Of a DNA stretch of 64,000 nucleotides, positions 33,656-47,784 are shown one piece after another. A model generated the notes under the pieces. That model was given only the letters and a program-made list of their open reading frames with translations. It was not told the origin of the DNA and searched no databases. A program made the translations under genes and the position numbers. This DNA is from Pardosa pseudoannulata. Taxonomy: Eukaryota > Arthropoda > Arachnida > Araneae > Lycosidae. The stretch covers positions 54,401,893 through 54,465,892 of the forward strand of contig CM063501.1 of assembly GCA_032207245.1 (NCBI GenBank). The letters are read 5' to 3'. The number at the start of each line of letters is the position of its first letter. Position 1 is the stretch's first letter.

Positions 33656-36629
33656 TACAGCCCTAAAAATATTTTTCAAGAGAAAAAGACTTTTAAAGCC
33701 TTTTCAAGATAACTCTCAAGACAACTTTTGAAAAGAATGGAGGATCTTAGACAAATGTTCATGTTACAGTCATTCGTGACACGATCAGTTTTAAAGGCTG
33801 TAAAAAAGATCTTACCGCTTTTCAGAATAAAAAAAAAATAACTTAGAATTAAGTATTAGAGTTAAACACGTATCCTGTCTTTATCGAAATTTACCTTTTA
33901 TGTAAAAATGTACTGTAAAAAGTACCATAAATATTTATGCTGTCGACTACACCTCTGACACAAATGCAATTTAATAAAATGATAGTACTTTAGATATTCA
34001 GTCTCCTGATTTTTTCCTTACGAGGGAATTGATTTACATTATTATTAGAATACTAAACTATAATTATAGTGAATATATCGATTGCTTTCATTAGATTAAA
34101 ACTCATATATAAGTATTTCTAACTAAAGTCAACAAGGAAATCTATGGAAAATTTGCTTATTGACCCCAAAACCGTTAGGAAAACAGGTAAAACTATTCAA
34201 TAGTTTAATTATACCAAGAACGAAAATATTTGGTAAAGATTCTTTCAATGTAAATAATTCAAAAATTTCGGAAAGTAAAAAGCTAAATTAAGCGCAATAG
34301 AGTACCCGAATATAATAGTAGTTTAGAAAAAATACGTGAAACCTATTAACAATATGAAAATAAACATTTTGTGTGACCAATGCTTTTCAAAAAATTTAAT
34401 GATGTTTTTCGATATTGTTAATTAAAAAGGTTTTAGGAGAGTGTTTGTTTATCAGGATAAGTAAGAAATAATTTCACAAGTTAGATAGTTTTAGATTGGT
34501 GTTTTATTACAACTGAATGAAAAACATTATTATAGTACATTGTATGAATTATATGCAAATCCACAAGAAAGTAATCCCTAACTAATGCTCATAAAATTTA
34601 AGCTCAGTTTTAAGCTTAGTATAATAAAATAGTGGAGTTTTTAGTTTGCTGCAGTGATTTTATAGAGAGTATGGACAGAATCCAAGTTTAGAAGAACCAG
34701 TTGCCTATTTCTTGAGGAACATTTTGAATTAATCGACACAAAATGGCGCCAAGTGATGTGAAGTTCAAGTTATAAACACATTTTGTGACATAATATCAAA
34801 TAACAGGTAGAAAATATTGAAAAGCAAATAAAAATCTAATAATAATAAAATTACTTGGTTAAGTTTAAGGGATAAAAAATCGCATATAGTGAAATAAATT
34901 AAAGTAATATAACTAATATATACCAATTTAAAAAGAAATTGAATAATTTAATTTAGTAAATTAAAAACATAATGTGCTTATAATAATGGTGAACAAATAG
35001 AACACTCACACATATTGAGTGAAATCATTGCCTTATTTAATCATCTTTAGAATTTGGAGGATGTAAATCCTCAATCTTAATTATGAAATCCTAAAAATTG
35101 TCATGTAGACTTTCACTAATTTTTTTGTCTACATAAATTCTTGAATCCACATGATATATTAGCATGTTAGACATTCGTATTATCCGGCAAGCAAATCAAC
35201 ATCCATACATCAACTAAATAATCCTTTTCTATCTAATATTTAATCAATTATACTAAAATCATATGAACCTGAAGCATGTGGTAAAACCAACCTCAGTTTA
35301 CATTTAAGTCTTTAATAATCTGAAAATAACTGTAAAAACTATCAAAAGCTACCAACAAATTGGCCTGCACTGCTTGACTAAAGAACTGGGTTCTTCCGCC
35401 AACTTGGCGATAATGGATTAAGTATGATCGCCTAACATTTTCTCCTGATCTCACCTTGTCCAAACAATCTGTATCTACATTATATTTTATATGATATTTT
35501 CATCCAACCCTCCTTGTGTAACTCTTTTCTTATATATTAAAAGTGAGCAATACTTAAAAAATTAGATTTAACAAACCATTAATGGTTCACTATGGCTGAT
35601 TTTTAATAATTTAGAGCTGTTGCGTTTGTAAACTGTTAAAGGATTAAGTGTCCATAAATATAAATGCCCGGTTTTCAAGTCGTTTTCTTTAATTAAGCAA
35701 GGGTATATAATTCTATTATGATGGAGCATTGTGCATTAATTAAAGTCACCAGAAAAAGCAAAAAATACAATGTTTGGATGGATTACTTCTGTGTTTTAGT
35801 AAATACCGCCAATATTTTCGCCAAATTTGCCAAGGGGAACCCAATTCTTAAGTAGTCCCGGCATGCACAAATAATGAAACCAAATAATAAACGTAATGGA
35901 CGCTAAAATTTTCAAATCACTGCTCATGGAATATTCTAGGTCAAAACACCAATTACTGTTAGTTATTAAAAATTTATGTCGATATCCTTGAACCAATTAA
36001 TGTTTGATATTGAAATCACGCTGCGAATGCATGTCTAATGTGGTCCGCGAAGTCTTTTGAGACCTACAGGCTTGCTCTGGAATTTCGAAGACTATTGGAA
36101 CGCAATGAATATGGCAAATGCGCCTAATCTGGAATTGAATCCAGCAGAACTTAGTAGCGTATTGAACTTAGACAGATAGAGGGATGGACGTGCAACACAA
36201 TAATAAAACAATTATATAAAATTTATTTTAGAAATAATCTTATTAATGTGGAACAGAAATTTCATCTGGAAATAAAATAGTATCTGTTACTCAAAGTCTT
36301 TGAAAAGAGAACGATTTACTTCATCTTTTGATCAATAAAGCAATATTCCTTCAAAGAGGATAATTCAAAGAAAAGGAGGTAAGCGAATGCTCTTTTTTTT
36401 TGTTAAATTTTCGGACAAAGAGTGGCATCTTGTGAGCTGAAATGAAAGGAAGAAACTGGAAAAGGAAAAGTAGAGGTAGAACCTTGAGACTATCTAAGGG
36501 TAAAAAAAAATAAAGTACGACTTCCACACCGGAAAAAAAGCTGAAGTAATAGAAAATCATAATGTTATTTGAAAAAAACCACTTTCATTCGATTAACATT
36601 GTGAATTATTATAGTCTCAACTTAGATAA
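33656..36629. other. 3 kb without recognised features
   Basis: Ordinary AT-rich DNA. Short open frames are present but none has a domain, signal sequence or membrane pattern I trust. This is the longest stretch in the window with no visible repeat. Confidence 0.5.
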
Positions 36630-37966
36630 CGATCATGAATCGATTATGCCTTTCCATCTTAGTAACAATTTTGCAGTCACATCTAGAACCATTTCCTGAA
36701 ATTTGATCAGTCTTGTTGTAATTCCTTGAAATGTGGTAATGAACCTGTTTCAAAATAAATGCTAGACCTCTTATTGGTAATATGTTTGAATTAATGAAAA
36801 TGAAATTGTCAGAGAATACTTCAGAGAGTATTCAATAAAAACCTTAATGCGTAGTGCTTGCATTCTAATTCTCCCTTAGACTGACAAACAAGGTTATACG
36901 ATTCTTTGATAAATCTAGTTATTTGGAGAAATCTCAAATTCTTTGATGAGGCCTATTTCGAGAAAATCACATAAAAAGTGTAGATGGATGTGATAATGAA
37001 CTGAAAAATGTTTGATAAACAATTTTGCAGTCGCATGTAGAACCCTTTCCTGAAATTTGATCAGCCTTGTTGTATTACCTTGAAATGTGGCAATGAACCT
37101 GTTTCAAAATAAATGATAGGCTTCTTATTGGTAATATGTTTGAATTAAATGGAAATAAAATCTCCAGAGCAAACTTCAGAGAGTATTCAATGAAAACCTT
37201 AATTCGTAGTACTTTCATTCTAATTCTCCCTTAGATTGACAAACAAGGTTATACGATTCTTTGATAAATCTAGTTTTTTGAGAAATCTCAGAAACTCTTT
37301 GATGAGGTTGATTTCGGGGAAATCACACAAAAAGTGTGGATGGAAGTGATAATGAACTGAAAAATGTTTGATGAACAATTTCGCAGTCGCATTTAGAACT
37401 CTTTCCTGAAATTCGATCAGTCTTGTTGTAATTCATTGAAATGTGGTGATGAACCTGTTTCAAAATAAATGCTAGGCCTCTTATTGGTAATATGTTTCAA
37501 TTAAATGAAAATTAAATTGCCAAAGAAAACTTCAGAAAGTATTCAATAAAAACCTTAATACGTAGTGCTTGTATCATAATTCTCCCTTAGATTGACAAAC
37601 AAGATCATACTATTCTTTGATAAATCTAGTTATTTGAAGAAATCTCAGAAATTCTTTGATGAGGTTGATTTTGAGGAAATCACAAAAAAGTGTAGATGGA
37701 TGTGATAATAGACGGAAAAAAATGCTTGATGCTTGAAATTTCGCAGTCGCATTTAGAACTCTTTCCTGAAATTTGATCAGCGTTGTTGTAGTACCTTGAA
37801 ATGTGGTGATGAACCTGTTTCAAAATAAACGATAGGCCTCTTATTGGTAATATGTTTGAATTAAATGGAAATATATTCACCAAAGAAAACTTCAGAGAGT
37901 ATTCATTGAAAACCTTAATACGTAGTGCTTGCATTCTAATTCTCCCTTAGATTTACAAACAAGATT
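36630..37966. repeat. satellite with ~357 bp units (type B), four units
   Basis: CCTGAAATTTGATCAG recurs at 36695, 37049, 37405 and 37765. Each unit has two parts: a shared module (ATTCTTTGATAAATCTAGTT through GAACTGAAAAATGTTTG) and a B module (GCAGTCGCATTTAGAAC through TTGACAAACAAGGTTA). Divergence between units is moderate. Confidence 0.9.
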
Positions 37967-40010
37967 ATGCGAATCTTACATAAATCCAGTTATTTGGAGA
38001 AATCTCAGAAATTCTTTGATGAGTCTGATTTTGAGGAAATCATACAAAAAGTGGGGATGGAAGTGATAATGAACTGAAAAATGTTTCGGTGACCATGGAC
38101 TCTTAATATATACTATTATTGTTTTAACTGATTTGTTGGAAAATGCAACACAGTACAACTCGCTTAGCAAAGAGTCCTGTTTCAACAAGAATCCGGATTT
38201 AACAAATAAATCGGAAATACAGGGATGGTACTATCTATGACGATTCTTTGATAAATCTAGTTAATTGGAGAAACCTCTGAAATTCTTTGATGAGGTTGAT
38301 TTTGGGGAAATCCCACAAAAAGTGGGGATGGAAGTGATAATGAACTGAAAAATGTTTCGGCGACCATGGACTCTTAATATATGCTTTTATTGTTTTAACT
38401 GATTTGTTGGAAAATGCAACACAGTACAACTCGCTTAGCAAAGAGTCCTGTTTCAACAAGAATCCGGATTTAACAAATAAATCGGAAATACAGGGATGGT
38501 ACTATCTATGACGATTCTTTGATAAATCTAGTTAATTGGAGAAACCTCTGAAATTCTTTGATGAGGTTGATTTTGGGGAAATCCCACAAAAAGTGGGGAT
38601 GGAAGTGATAATGAACTGAAAAATGTTTCGGCGACCATGGACTCTTAATATATACTTTTATTGTTTTAACTGATTTGTTGGAAAATGCAACACAGTACAA
38701 CTCGCTTAGCAAAGAGTCCTGTTTCAACAAGAATCCGGATTTAACAAATAAATCGGAAATACAGGGATGGTACTATCTATGACGATTCTTTGATAAATCT
38801 AGTTAATTGGAGAAACCTCTGAAATTCTTTGATGAGGTTGATTTTGGGGAAATCCCACAAAAAGTGGGAATGGAAATGATAATAAACTGAAAAATGTCTC
38901 TGTGACCGTGGACTCTTAGAATTTACTTTTATTATTTTTTTAACTGATTTGCTGTATAATTCAACATACTACAACTCGCTTATCAAAGAGCCCTGTTTTA
39001 ATGAGAATTCGGATTTAACGAATAAATCGGAAATACTGGGATGGTACTATATGTGACGAATCTTTGGTAAATCTAGTTATTTGGAGAAACCTCAGAAATT
39101 CTTTGATGAGGTTTATTTTGGAGAAATTGCCCAAAAAGTGGGGATGGAAGTGATAATGGACTGAAAAATGTTTCGGTGACGGTGGACTCTTAATATTTAC
39201 TTTTATTGTTTTAACTGATTTTCTGGATAATTCAACATACTACAATATGCTTATCAAAGAGCCCTGTTTTAACGAGAATTCAGATTTAACAAATAAATAG
39301 GAAATACTGGGATGGTACTAAGTGTGACGATTCTTTGATAAATCTAGTTATTTGGAGAAACCTCAGAAATTCTTTGATGAGGTTTATTTTGGAGAAATTG
39401 CCCAAAAAGTGGGGATGGAAGTGATAATGGACTGAAAAATGTTTCGGTGACGGTGGACTCTTAATATTTACTTTTATTGTTTTAACTGTTTTGCTGGAAA
39501 ATTCAATACAGTACAACTTGCTTAGCAAAGAGCGTTTTAACGAGACTTCGGATTTAACGAATAAATCGGAAATACTGGGATGGTACTAAGTGTGACGATT
39601 CTTTGATAAATCTAGTTATTTGGAGAAATCTCAGAAATTCTTTAAAGAGGGTGATTTCGTGGAAATCCCACAAAAAGTAGGGATGGAAGTGATAATGAAC
39701 TGAAAAATGTTTCGGCGACCGTGGAAACTTAATATTTACTTTCATTGTTTTAAGTGTTTTGCTGGAAAATTCAACAAATACAGTATCAAAATTCTTAACG
39801 AGAAGATTTAACATAAATCGGAAATACTGAATGGTACTATGTGTGCTTTTGGTAAATCTAGTTATTTAGAAATCTCAGAAATTTTTTGATTATTTTGGAG
39901 AAATTGCAAAAAATATATGAAATAAATTTTGACTCAAAAAATGCTTTCGAGAATTGATTCATAAATGGAAATACTATTTAATTATTCTTTGATAAATTGT
40001 TATTTAAAAT
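37967..40010. repeat. satellite with ~271 bp units (type C), about eight units
   Basis: GACGATTCTTTGATAAATCT recurs near 38240, 38511, 38782, 39056, 39327 and 39595, with diverged units before and after. The first ~140 bp of each unit equals the shared module of the preceding 357 bp array. The rest is a different C module (CGGCGACCATGGACTCTTAA through AATCGGAAATACAGGGATGG). That module contains CAGTACAACTCGCTTAGCAA and GGATTTAACAAATAAATCGG, which resemble a Tigger/pogo-type terminus. The three units 38240-39050 are nearly identical; the array decays after 39800. Confidence 0.92.
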
Positions 40011-40179
40011 ATTCTTTAATGATTTAAATAACATAGATATAATCTGAATTTAAAATAATATTTTACTTTTAGTTTTAGTATCTTTCAATACATTCATGCT
40101 GAGAACATTATGAATTTTTTTATTTCTTACCTTTTATTGTTTACGTATATTTCAAATATAGCAGGTTAGAAACACATCT

Positions 40180-40600
40180 GGTATGTTTGAAGTATTCATA
40201 AATTGCAAAAACTTATTTTTCAAAAATGTATAAAAAATTATTAGTCGTAGTACCTGAATTATATGTCGTTATAATAATAGGGTTATAGATATTAAAAACC
40301 ATTTTTACTTATTTTTAGTTATGTTTCATAATTCAGTGAGATATAAATATTGAATTTCCCTTTGCATTTCGTTGCCTCCTTTGCACTGCAAAAACTTATG
40401 TTTCAAAAATGCATTTTAAAATTATTATTAGTAATACCTGAATTGCATTTTGTGGTAATAATTATATTTATTATAGATTTACAAATGTTAAAAACCATTT
40501 TTACATATAATTCTAAGTTATGTTTCACAATTCAGTGAGATATAAATATTGAAATTTTCTTTTTGCAACTCTATTTATCCCATTTCAGGATTTATCTAAA
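40180..40600. repeat. two ~199 bp units related to the 54.9-57.3 kb satellite
   Basis: TTCAGTGAGATATAAATATTGAA occurs near 40332 and 40531 with similar flanks (AAAAACCATTTTTA, AAAAATG, GTAATACCTGAATT). The core resembles the AATAAGACACAAATATTGAA unit core of the satellite at 54850-57350. Confidence 0.6.
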
Positions 40601-41562
40601 CCCACAGGCCAAGTTTTCTTTCCAAATAATTTTGCTCTAATATCAGTTCTTTACTTACTTTCAGAATCTTAGTTTTTGTTTTATTTTTGCTTCGTTAGAA
40701 ACCTCCACTAAAACAGAATTGAATATGATTTTCTTTTCTCTGCTTTGTCTCTCGTTAGATTTCTGTCCGTTTGTTGGAAATAAATCCCTCTGACCCTTTT
40801 TCAGTTTTTCCAATTAGTAACCTCTTTTTCAAGCAGGCGAAGAAGGTATTTAATAGATCTGAAACAGCTGTTTGTAGCAGTGTTTTCACTTATAAATTTT
40901 TACAGGTTAAATGGCAAGAATGTTTTTAGTACTTAAGAGCCGATAGGGTTTCTTTTGTTTCCTGGTACTAAATAAAAGACGTACTGTAATAGCAAAAATC
41001 TTCTGTCTTCAGATTTCAACGGAAATATCTGTCTTTATCCCACCGGAATTTATTTGGACTAGTTTAAGCGTATTATTTATATATATACTAGCATATAGCC
41101 CGTCATATGACGGGACTGTGATGAGGCGATTTAGATCAGTAATATAATTAATTAATTAATACGAGAAGTAAATTGCTTGGGATCTAAATCTGACCTCATC
41201 ACATCTTTTGTAAAGGAAAAGAGGACCAATAAAAATTATTTCAACGTCGTGTGCGGGATCCTCGGGCGGGGTTCTGATCCCAGTCCCAGATTATAATCAC
41301 GTCTCCGTACATGACACTAAATAAGAATGGAAAGAATACCTTTATGGAGTTATTTATGAGTCCCTAAGGGACAGTGCCCAATTTTAAGGGATAAGGTTCT
41401 TCCCCGTTTGAGGTTTCAAGGCGGGGTAAAAGAGACCAATTGAAGTTTTACAACTCTCCTGGTTGGACGAAGAGAGATAAGAATGGACACAGGTGAAATA
41501 TGCATAAAATAAAGAAAAGTCAAGAGGGGGTTCGGCAGTCGAGTCGAAGAGAGTAGAGAAGT
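40601..41562. other. unassigned stretch
   Basis: A CCCGTCATATGACGGG palindrome lies at 41099-41114. The part from about 41240 has balanced base composition unlike its neighbours and an open frame on the minus strand (41384-41737) without a domain. Possibly a decayed mobile element. Confidence 0.4.
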
Positions 41563-41660
41563 CCGACTGACAGAGGTCAGAAGTCGGAGGAGACGACTGT
41601 GACAGTGAGACTTCGGGATCCCAAGGTTTTCCTTGGACTCCCGAAGTCTCACTGTCACAG
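41563..41660. repeat. two adjacent hairpins, one with a 30 bp stem
   Basis: At 41597-41660, CTGTGACAGTGAGACTTCGG and its continuation to CCAAGG pair with CCTTGG through CCGAAGTCTCACTGTCACAG. There are about two mismatches in 30 pairs and a loop of only four T residues. Directly before it, CCGACTGAC-agag-GTCagaAGTCGG (41563-41587) forms a smaller hairpin. The pair sits in a GC-balanced patch. Confidence 0.85.
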
Positions 41661-41789
41661 TAGCCTTGAGTTCGACAGAGACTCCGGAAACGTTTGGAAC
41701 CTCTCGCGGCTAACAGCAGTATTCCTGTGTCAAACATTACGGCCGTACCTCAAATACTCAGAAGGAAGCCCCTGACCAGACCGATGGAT

Positions 41790-43310
41790 GATTGAAAGAT
41801 ACTTTTTTGTTTTGCATATCCACCCCCCCTTCTCCGAAAAAAAAGTTTACTGAAACAAATCATATAAACTGAAATCCAGTTACTGAACAATCTGTGGTAT
41901 AGAATATTTAATCCTTAATTAAAAAAATAAGAATAAGTCTTCTGTACAGAATACTTTAATAAAATAAACCATCAAAATATTAATCTATTTCCTGTATCTA
42001 AATATGACGTGAAGGATGGCAAGAACAATTTGCATATTACTTGTTTTCTCTCAAATTAGAATGCTGACTTAATTTGACAGAAAATACGTACTCAACCGTA
42101 CACTTCCGTTCAAAAGGGACGTTTTTGTGTTGCATATCCCCCCCCCCGGTTAAAAGAATTTACTGAAACAAATTGTATATACTGAAATCTAGTTGTTGAA
42201 CAATCTGTGGTATAGAATATTTAATCCTTAATTAAAAAAATAAGAATAAGTCTTCTATACAGAATACTTTAATAAAATAAACCATCAAAATATTAATCTA
42301 TTTACTGTATCTAAATATGACGTGAAGGATGTTAAGAACAATTTGCATATTACTTGTTTTCTCTCAAATTAGAATGCTGACTTAATTTGACAGAAAATAC
42401 GTACTCAACCGTACACTTCCGTTCAAAAGGGACGTTTTTGTGTTGCATATACCCCCCCCCCCGGTTAAAAGAATTTACTGAAACAAATTGTATATACTGA
42501 AATCTAGTTGTTGAACAATCTGTGGTATAGAATATTTAATCCTTAATTAAAAAAATAAGAATAAGTCTTCTATACAGAATACTTTAATAAAATAAACCAT
42601 CAAAATATTAATCTATTTACTGTATCTAAATATGACGTGAAGCATGTTAAGAACAATTTGCATATTACTTGTTTTCTCTCAAATTAGAATTCTGACTTAA
42701 TTTGAGAGAAAATACCTACTCAATCGTACACTTCCTTTCAAAAAGGGACGTTTTTATATTGCATATACACCCCCCTGGAAAAAAGAGTTTGCTGAAACAA
42801 ATTGTATATACTGAAATCTAGTTGTTGAATAATCTGTTGTATAGAATATTTAATCTTTAATTAAAAAATAATAAGTTTTCTATACAGAATACTTTAGTAA
42901 AAAGAAACATCAAAATATTCATCTATTTTCTGTATTTAAATATGACGTGAAGGATATTACAAACAATTTACATATTACTTGTTTTCTCTCAAATTAGAAT
43001 GCTGACTTAATTTGAGAGAAAATACGTACTCAATCGTACACTTCTGTCCAAAAGGGAAGTTTTTATATTGTAACCCCCCCGGATACAAGATACTGAAACA
43101 AATTGTATACACTGAAACCTAGTTGATGTATAATCTGTTGTATAGAATATTTAATCTTTAAGTTTTAAATATTTAATCTTAAGTTTAAGTTTTCTATGCA
43201 GAACACATTAGTAAAATAAACCATCAAAATATTCATCTATTTTCTTTATCTAAATATGACGTGAAGGATGTTAGAAACAATTTGCATGTTATTGGGAAAT
43301 TGAATTATCC
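41790..43310. repeat. tandem array, five ~314 bp units
   Basis: TTTACTGAAACAAATTGTAT or a variant recurs near 41847, 42160, 42475, 42789 and 43090. Each unit begins with a poly-C tract whose length varies (about 6-11). Units 2 and 3 are almost identical; the first and the last two are more diverged. TATGACGTGAAGGATGTTA is present in each. Confidence 0.93.
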
Positions 43311-44880
43311 TTAACGTATTAAATCTGATTATTTCTGAAATGTTATTAAATGTTCTTTGTGAACAGACACGATAAAAATACATTTCAATTGTAGTTTACG
43401 CAAGGAAATAATTTTTAATTTCAAACTGTTTTCACCATTTTATATAAAAAAAGGATTAATGCGAATGATTCTCATAACTCTTTCTCAAACGATTTCGAAT
43501 AAATGATAATAAAAATATATTTTATTGCGTCTGAAATAACAGGATAATAGTCGAAAATAATAAAAAAAACCCCGAACGCATTTGTTTGAAAAGAAAATGC
43601 TTGAAAATTTCAATATCCTCAAGATTTTCTTTAATAGCCGAGAAATTAATGTGAAATAAATGGGGAATGTCTCATACACGAAGAGGTGAATTTAATTTCA
43701 CATAAATGACTGCACGGAAGACGGATGTTAAAGATTATAAGAAAGTGAAATACACAGCGAACTACATGTTTTCAATTTCAATCTTTTAATAAAATATATG
43801 GGTGTATTTTATTTCAAAGCTCATTATAAAAGCAATTATATACCAAGTTTAGGCAAAATAATGTGCTTCATAAAATATTAACTCAGCGGATAAAAGGCTT
43901 TTTTTTTCATCTATAATCTCTCGTGTTTTATAATTGATTGTTACAGTTCATAAATTTCTAAAGACAACAGTTTGTTTTTAATTTAAAAATGTTCTGGAAA
44001 GAATCGGATAAAGGATATGAATTAAGCTTTAAATTTTCCCTTTACTGAATTATGCTTGAAAATTAAATTACAAAAGATGTACCAAGAATTATTTGAAAAA
44101 AAAAAGTTATTCATTTATTCATTTATTTATTTCAAAGGATGTTTTTCTCATTTGAATAAGAATGTTTCAGTGAAGTAGCTTTAGTTTGAAAAGGTAAAAA
44201 ACAGGTATATGTTTCGACGCTTTTTGGTATTTTTTGATTTGCATAATACATATTGTTTAATAATTTCTGAGATTTTGGAAGCGTTCTAAATTAACCAATA
44301 AATCTATATTACCGTTTTCAAATGAATAATCTAACTCTAATTACGTTAGAAATGATAGAAAACAAATCATGCTAAACTGTCGCATGCTTTATATTAACGA
44401 TACCATATTCATATAATCTGGATTTCAAGCAATTAAATTAACTCTGTATTGTTTAGAATTATTAAGAAAAATTTAGATTTCCTATTGTCAAGTTCGATGC
44501 TTAGTTTTGAGATATTGTTCCTTCTACTTAAATATTAAATAAATTGTATCCCTGAAGATATTATTAATTTTAATAGAATAAAGACATATATGCAAAGGAA
44601 AAAACTCCCAAAAGTAATTTCCGTTACAGTTCTTTCACTTGCTTTTATCGCCAACTCGAATTTCGTTACCGTGTGTCGGTTTCAGTTGAAAACATTTAAA
44701 AAAAATATTATTCTTAGTCCATATTTTGCATTCATCGTTATAAGAGTAAATGGATGTTTGCATGTTCATTTATTGTTTATACATTAATTCGCCCAATTCT
44801 GAACAGGTACATTTTTAACTCTTTATCTACCAAACCATTATCAGATTATTGTTTGTCTTTATGAGACTAAGTCAAACCTC
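43311..44880. other. 1.6 kb AT-rich stretch, nothing recognised
   Basis: No terminal repeats, tandem structure or domain seen. Confidence 0.5.
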
Positions 44881-44884
44881 AAAT

Positions 44885-45240
<356 letters not shown>

Positions 45241-45347
45241 TTTGCCCTTAAATCAAGATTTGAAAATCCCTGAGAATTTTCTCGGGGTGTCCTAGGGGTT
45301 TTATATAAAATGCCTAAATTAGTTTCCCGATCTAGCTCCCTTTTCCT

Positions 45348-45348
45348 T

Positions 45349-45440
<92 letters not shown>
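45348..45440. repeat. (CA)n(TA)n microsatellite
   Basis: About 24 bp of CA followed by TA with one TATG break. About 110 bp of non-repeat DNA separates it from the previous block; the two share a CA-then-TA order. Confidence 0.95.
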
Positions 45441-45443
<3 letters not shown>

Positions 45444-46857
45444 CACAGATACACACAGATATGCCTTACTTTGACATACACGTATACGAAGCCCACGTGG
45501 TTAAAATAATCAAAAGTTAAAAATTTTTTACAGGCGTTTATTGATTTGAAATGATTTGAGACTTTTAATTTGAGCTATTTAACCTCTCTTTATTTTTTCT
45601 CGCACTCCTTTACAAGCTTTATTTTAAAATAAGTATTATATTAAAAAAAAACTTTTAAAGCTAAGAAATTTTTTCCCGAAAAGTTTACCCTAAACATGTT
45701 TCATAGACTGACTGCATTATCGACGCTTTATCTTATAAATCAATATCTGCTTACAGGCTCTCTTTATGAGCCTAAGCCAAACCTTAATTTTATGACGCTC
45801 CTATCTGATACGTACAAATATAGGAAAAATATTTTTACTTTATTTACCATCTCTTTAAGAACTTTATTTTGATTAAAATATAACGCGAAACTTTTCTATT
45901 TTTTTCCTCCTATTTTTTATGTTTGCGAAGGTTTTATGGAGGTGAAGAAATAAGCTCCGATGATGAGAAATTTTACTGCAAGAAATTTTATACCGAATGC
46001 TTCGCACGGCCATAAATAAGTAAATAGCATTTTCCTTCTAGTTTTTTATTATTTATTTATTTATTTATTTTTTTAACGGAGGAAAGTTATAAAGTCCGGC
46101 TTTTTCCCCTCCCACAAAACTTAAAACTCCTGAGAAACCTAAAAATAAAGGTTATCACGTTTATATTTTTTGAGAGAATTCTGACCGGAATTTCAAGTCT
46201 TTAACTTCATAAGAGGCAAATGTTATTCACGTGAATTTTAAAGTATGTTTGATGTTTGGAAAAAATAACTAGATATATTTCCTAAACAACGCAACCGTTA
46301 TTCTCTTTCTGGGAGAACGCTGTTTGAATACCGAAGCTATTTATAGAAACAATTTCAGAAATAGCGATGTATAATATGCCAGTTTCGAGCTAAAGTACTA
46401 AACTGTAAAGTCATTTATATGCTGGTAGTCGCTGAATTATTTAGTTAGTTCAGATGTACAGCATTGTCAAATATCCACCCCGAGGAACAGAGGGGAAAAT
46501 ACACGAAAAAAGATCTTTTATCTTATACACGTTGCGTCACTCGAAGAATATTTTCCGAGGTAGGGGGAAAAATAGAAATTCTGAGAAAATGAAAAGTCTG
46601 TCTCGTATAAAAGAAAAATAGCACGGTGGTCCAGATATAAGCTACACATTTTCAAAAAAAATAATAATGGGGATTTTTAATGTACATTGATGTGCATAAA
46701 TATCACAGTCGACATCATTCCTGCTGATTTTTATGCAAAATGACCTCTTGACCGAATACGATTCATGTTTTCTCCCATTAATCCTTTGGCTTATAACCAC
46801 GAGTCTGATTCATGGTAAAGAATTTGTGCCATAAACGAATACCACAAACCTGACGAG
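45441..46857. other. 1.4 kb without recognised features
   Basis: AT-rich with a TTTA run near 46045-46075. No gene or repeat recognised. Confidence 0.5.
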
Positions 46858-47225
46858 CTGCGGTAGCTCAGTCGGCAAAGACAACGATATCTTAACTCAG
46901 AGATTTCGGGTTCGAAACCCGAGACGGCCGAAGATCCATCTTGTTCTTCAAAGGTTACTTGGGCACGTAAAATAGGTTCGTGGTCACAATGTCTTTCGAG
47001 TTCTCAATTAATACCCTCGGGGGTGGCAAGCCAAGTCTACGGGTCTTCAGCTTGGTCCCTGCTTCAAAAGTACGAGGATCTACTTGAGCGAAGTTATTCT
47101 TACACATTAATGGTGCGCATTAAAACGAAAGGCGCACCCCTTGACCTTAATACGAGAGCCTGCAGGCTCAATCGTGCTTGGTTTATACAAGTGGAATAAG
47201 AAACAACAACAACGTGTCTTACTCG
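46858..47225 (+). mobile_element. tRNA-derived SINE, family B, full-length copy
   Basis: The head has a box-A-like GCGGTAGCTCAGTCGG (near 46859) and a box-B-like GGGTTCGAAACCC (near 46908-46920). A ~290 bp body follows, with an (ACA)n-type tail (GAAACAACAACAACG) ending near 47218. The tRNA-like acceptor stem is not closed, so it is a SINE. Its 3' third, from about GAGCGAAGTTATTCTT through the CTTGGTTTATACAAG and AACAACAAC tail, matches 48404-48605. Polymerase III would transcribe it from the internal boxes. Confidence 0.82.
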
Positions 47226-47784
47226 TGGTAAAGAATTTTTCATAAACAAAAGCCACGATTCTGACTCTTGGTGAGGAATTTGTGCATAAGATGCCTCGTA
47301 TTATTATTCGCAGAAGCGATTGGAGTTATTCCAAATCGAATAATTTCCCTTTGATTGTAACGTCAGTGATTTGTTTTTTCAGTTGTTTCTGACGAAACTG
47401 GATGATCTGTTACTTTAGTTCCAACGTAAAGCTTCGTTACTTTCACACGTTTGAAATATAACTTCGCATAAAGAATTAAAAAACTCTTATACCCGTCATG
47501 ACAAGATGAAGGAAATCTAATGTTGATTGTAGGGAAGTGAAGTGTGGCTCTATTGTCGATTTTGATTCCATAGATCCCATTTTGTGGATGCGTCTCCCCC
47601 TCATGTTAATCGCTTTTCGATAATTTTTATTACTCTAAATTTTTGAGTCAAAGGGGAAAAAGGGTTATTTTTAATTTACAATTTTTTTTTTCTCAGAGCT
47701 AGAGAGGTAAAAAACGATGAACATACATAATCACTGTGAACATAAATATGAACTAAAATCATGAACATCTGTAGCAAGGAGGGT
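47226..47784. other. unassigned stretch
   Basis: Nothing recognised. Confidence 0.45.

Noticed and set aside
33656..36629. Searched for host exons in the longest repeat-free stretch
   Set aside because: Short frames only, with no convincing splice-flanked conserved block.
37976..39814. Five similar 70-86 codon minus-strand frames, an apparent small gene family
   Set aside because: Each is the same frame through one unit of the 271 bp satellite. Identity follows the DNA repeat and there is no sign of coding constraint.
41384..41737. 117-codon minus-strand frame
   Set aside because: It spans the long hairpin and has no recognisable domain; a second frame overlaps it. The GC-balanced patch has few stops by chance.
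46858..46930. Possible tRNA gene
   Set aside because: Box A and box B are clear but the acceptor stem does not pair, and the sequence continues into a SINE body with an ACA-type tail. The family A heads are rejected on the same ground.
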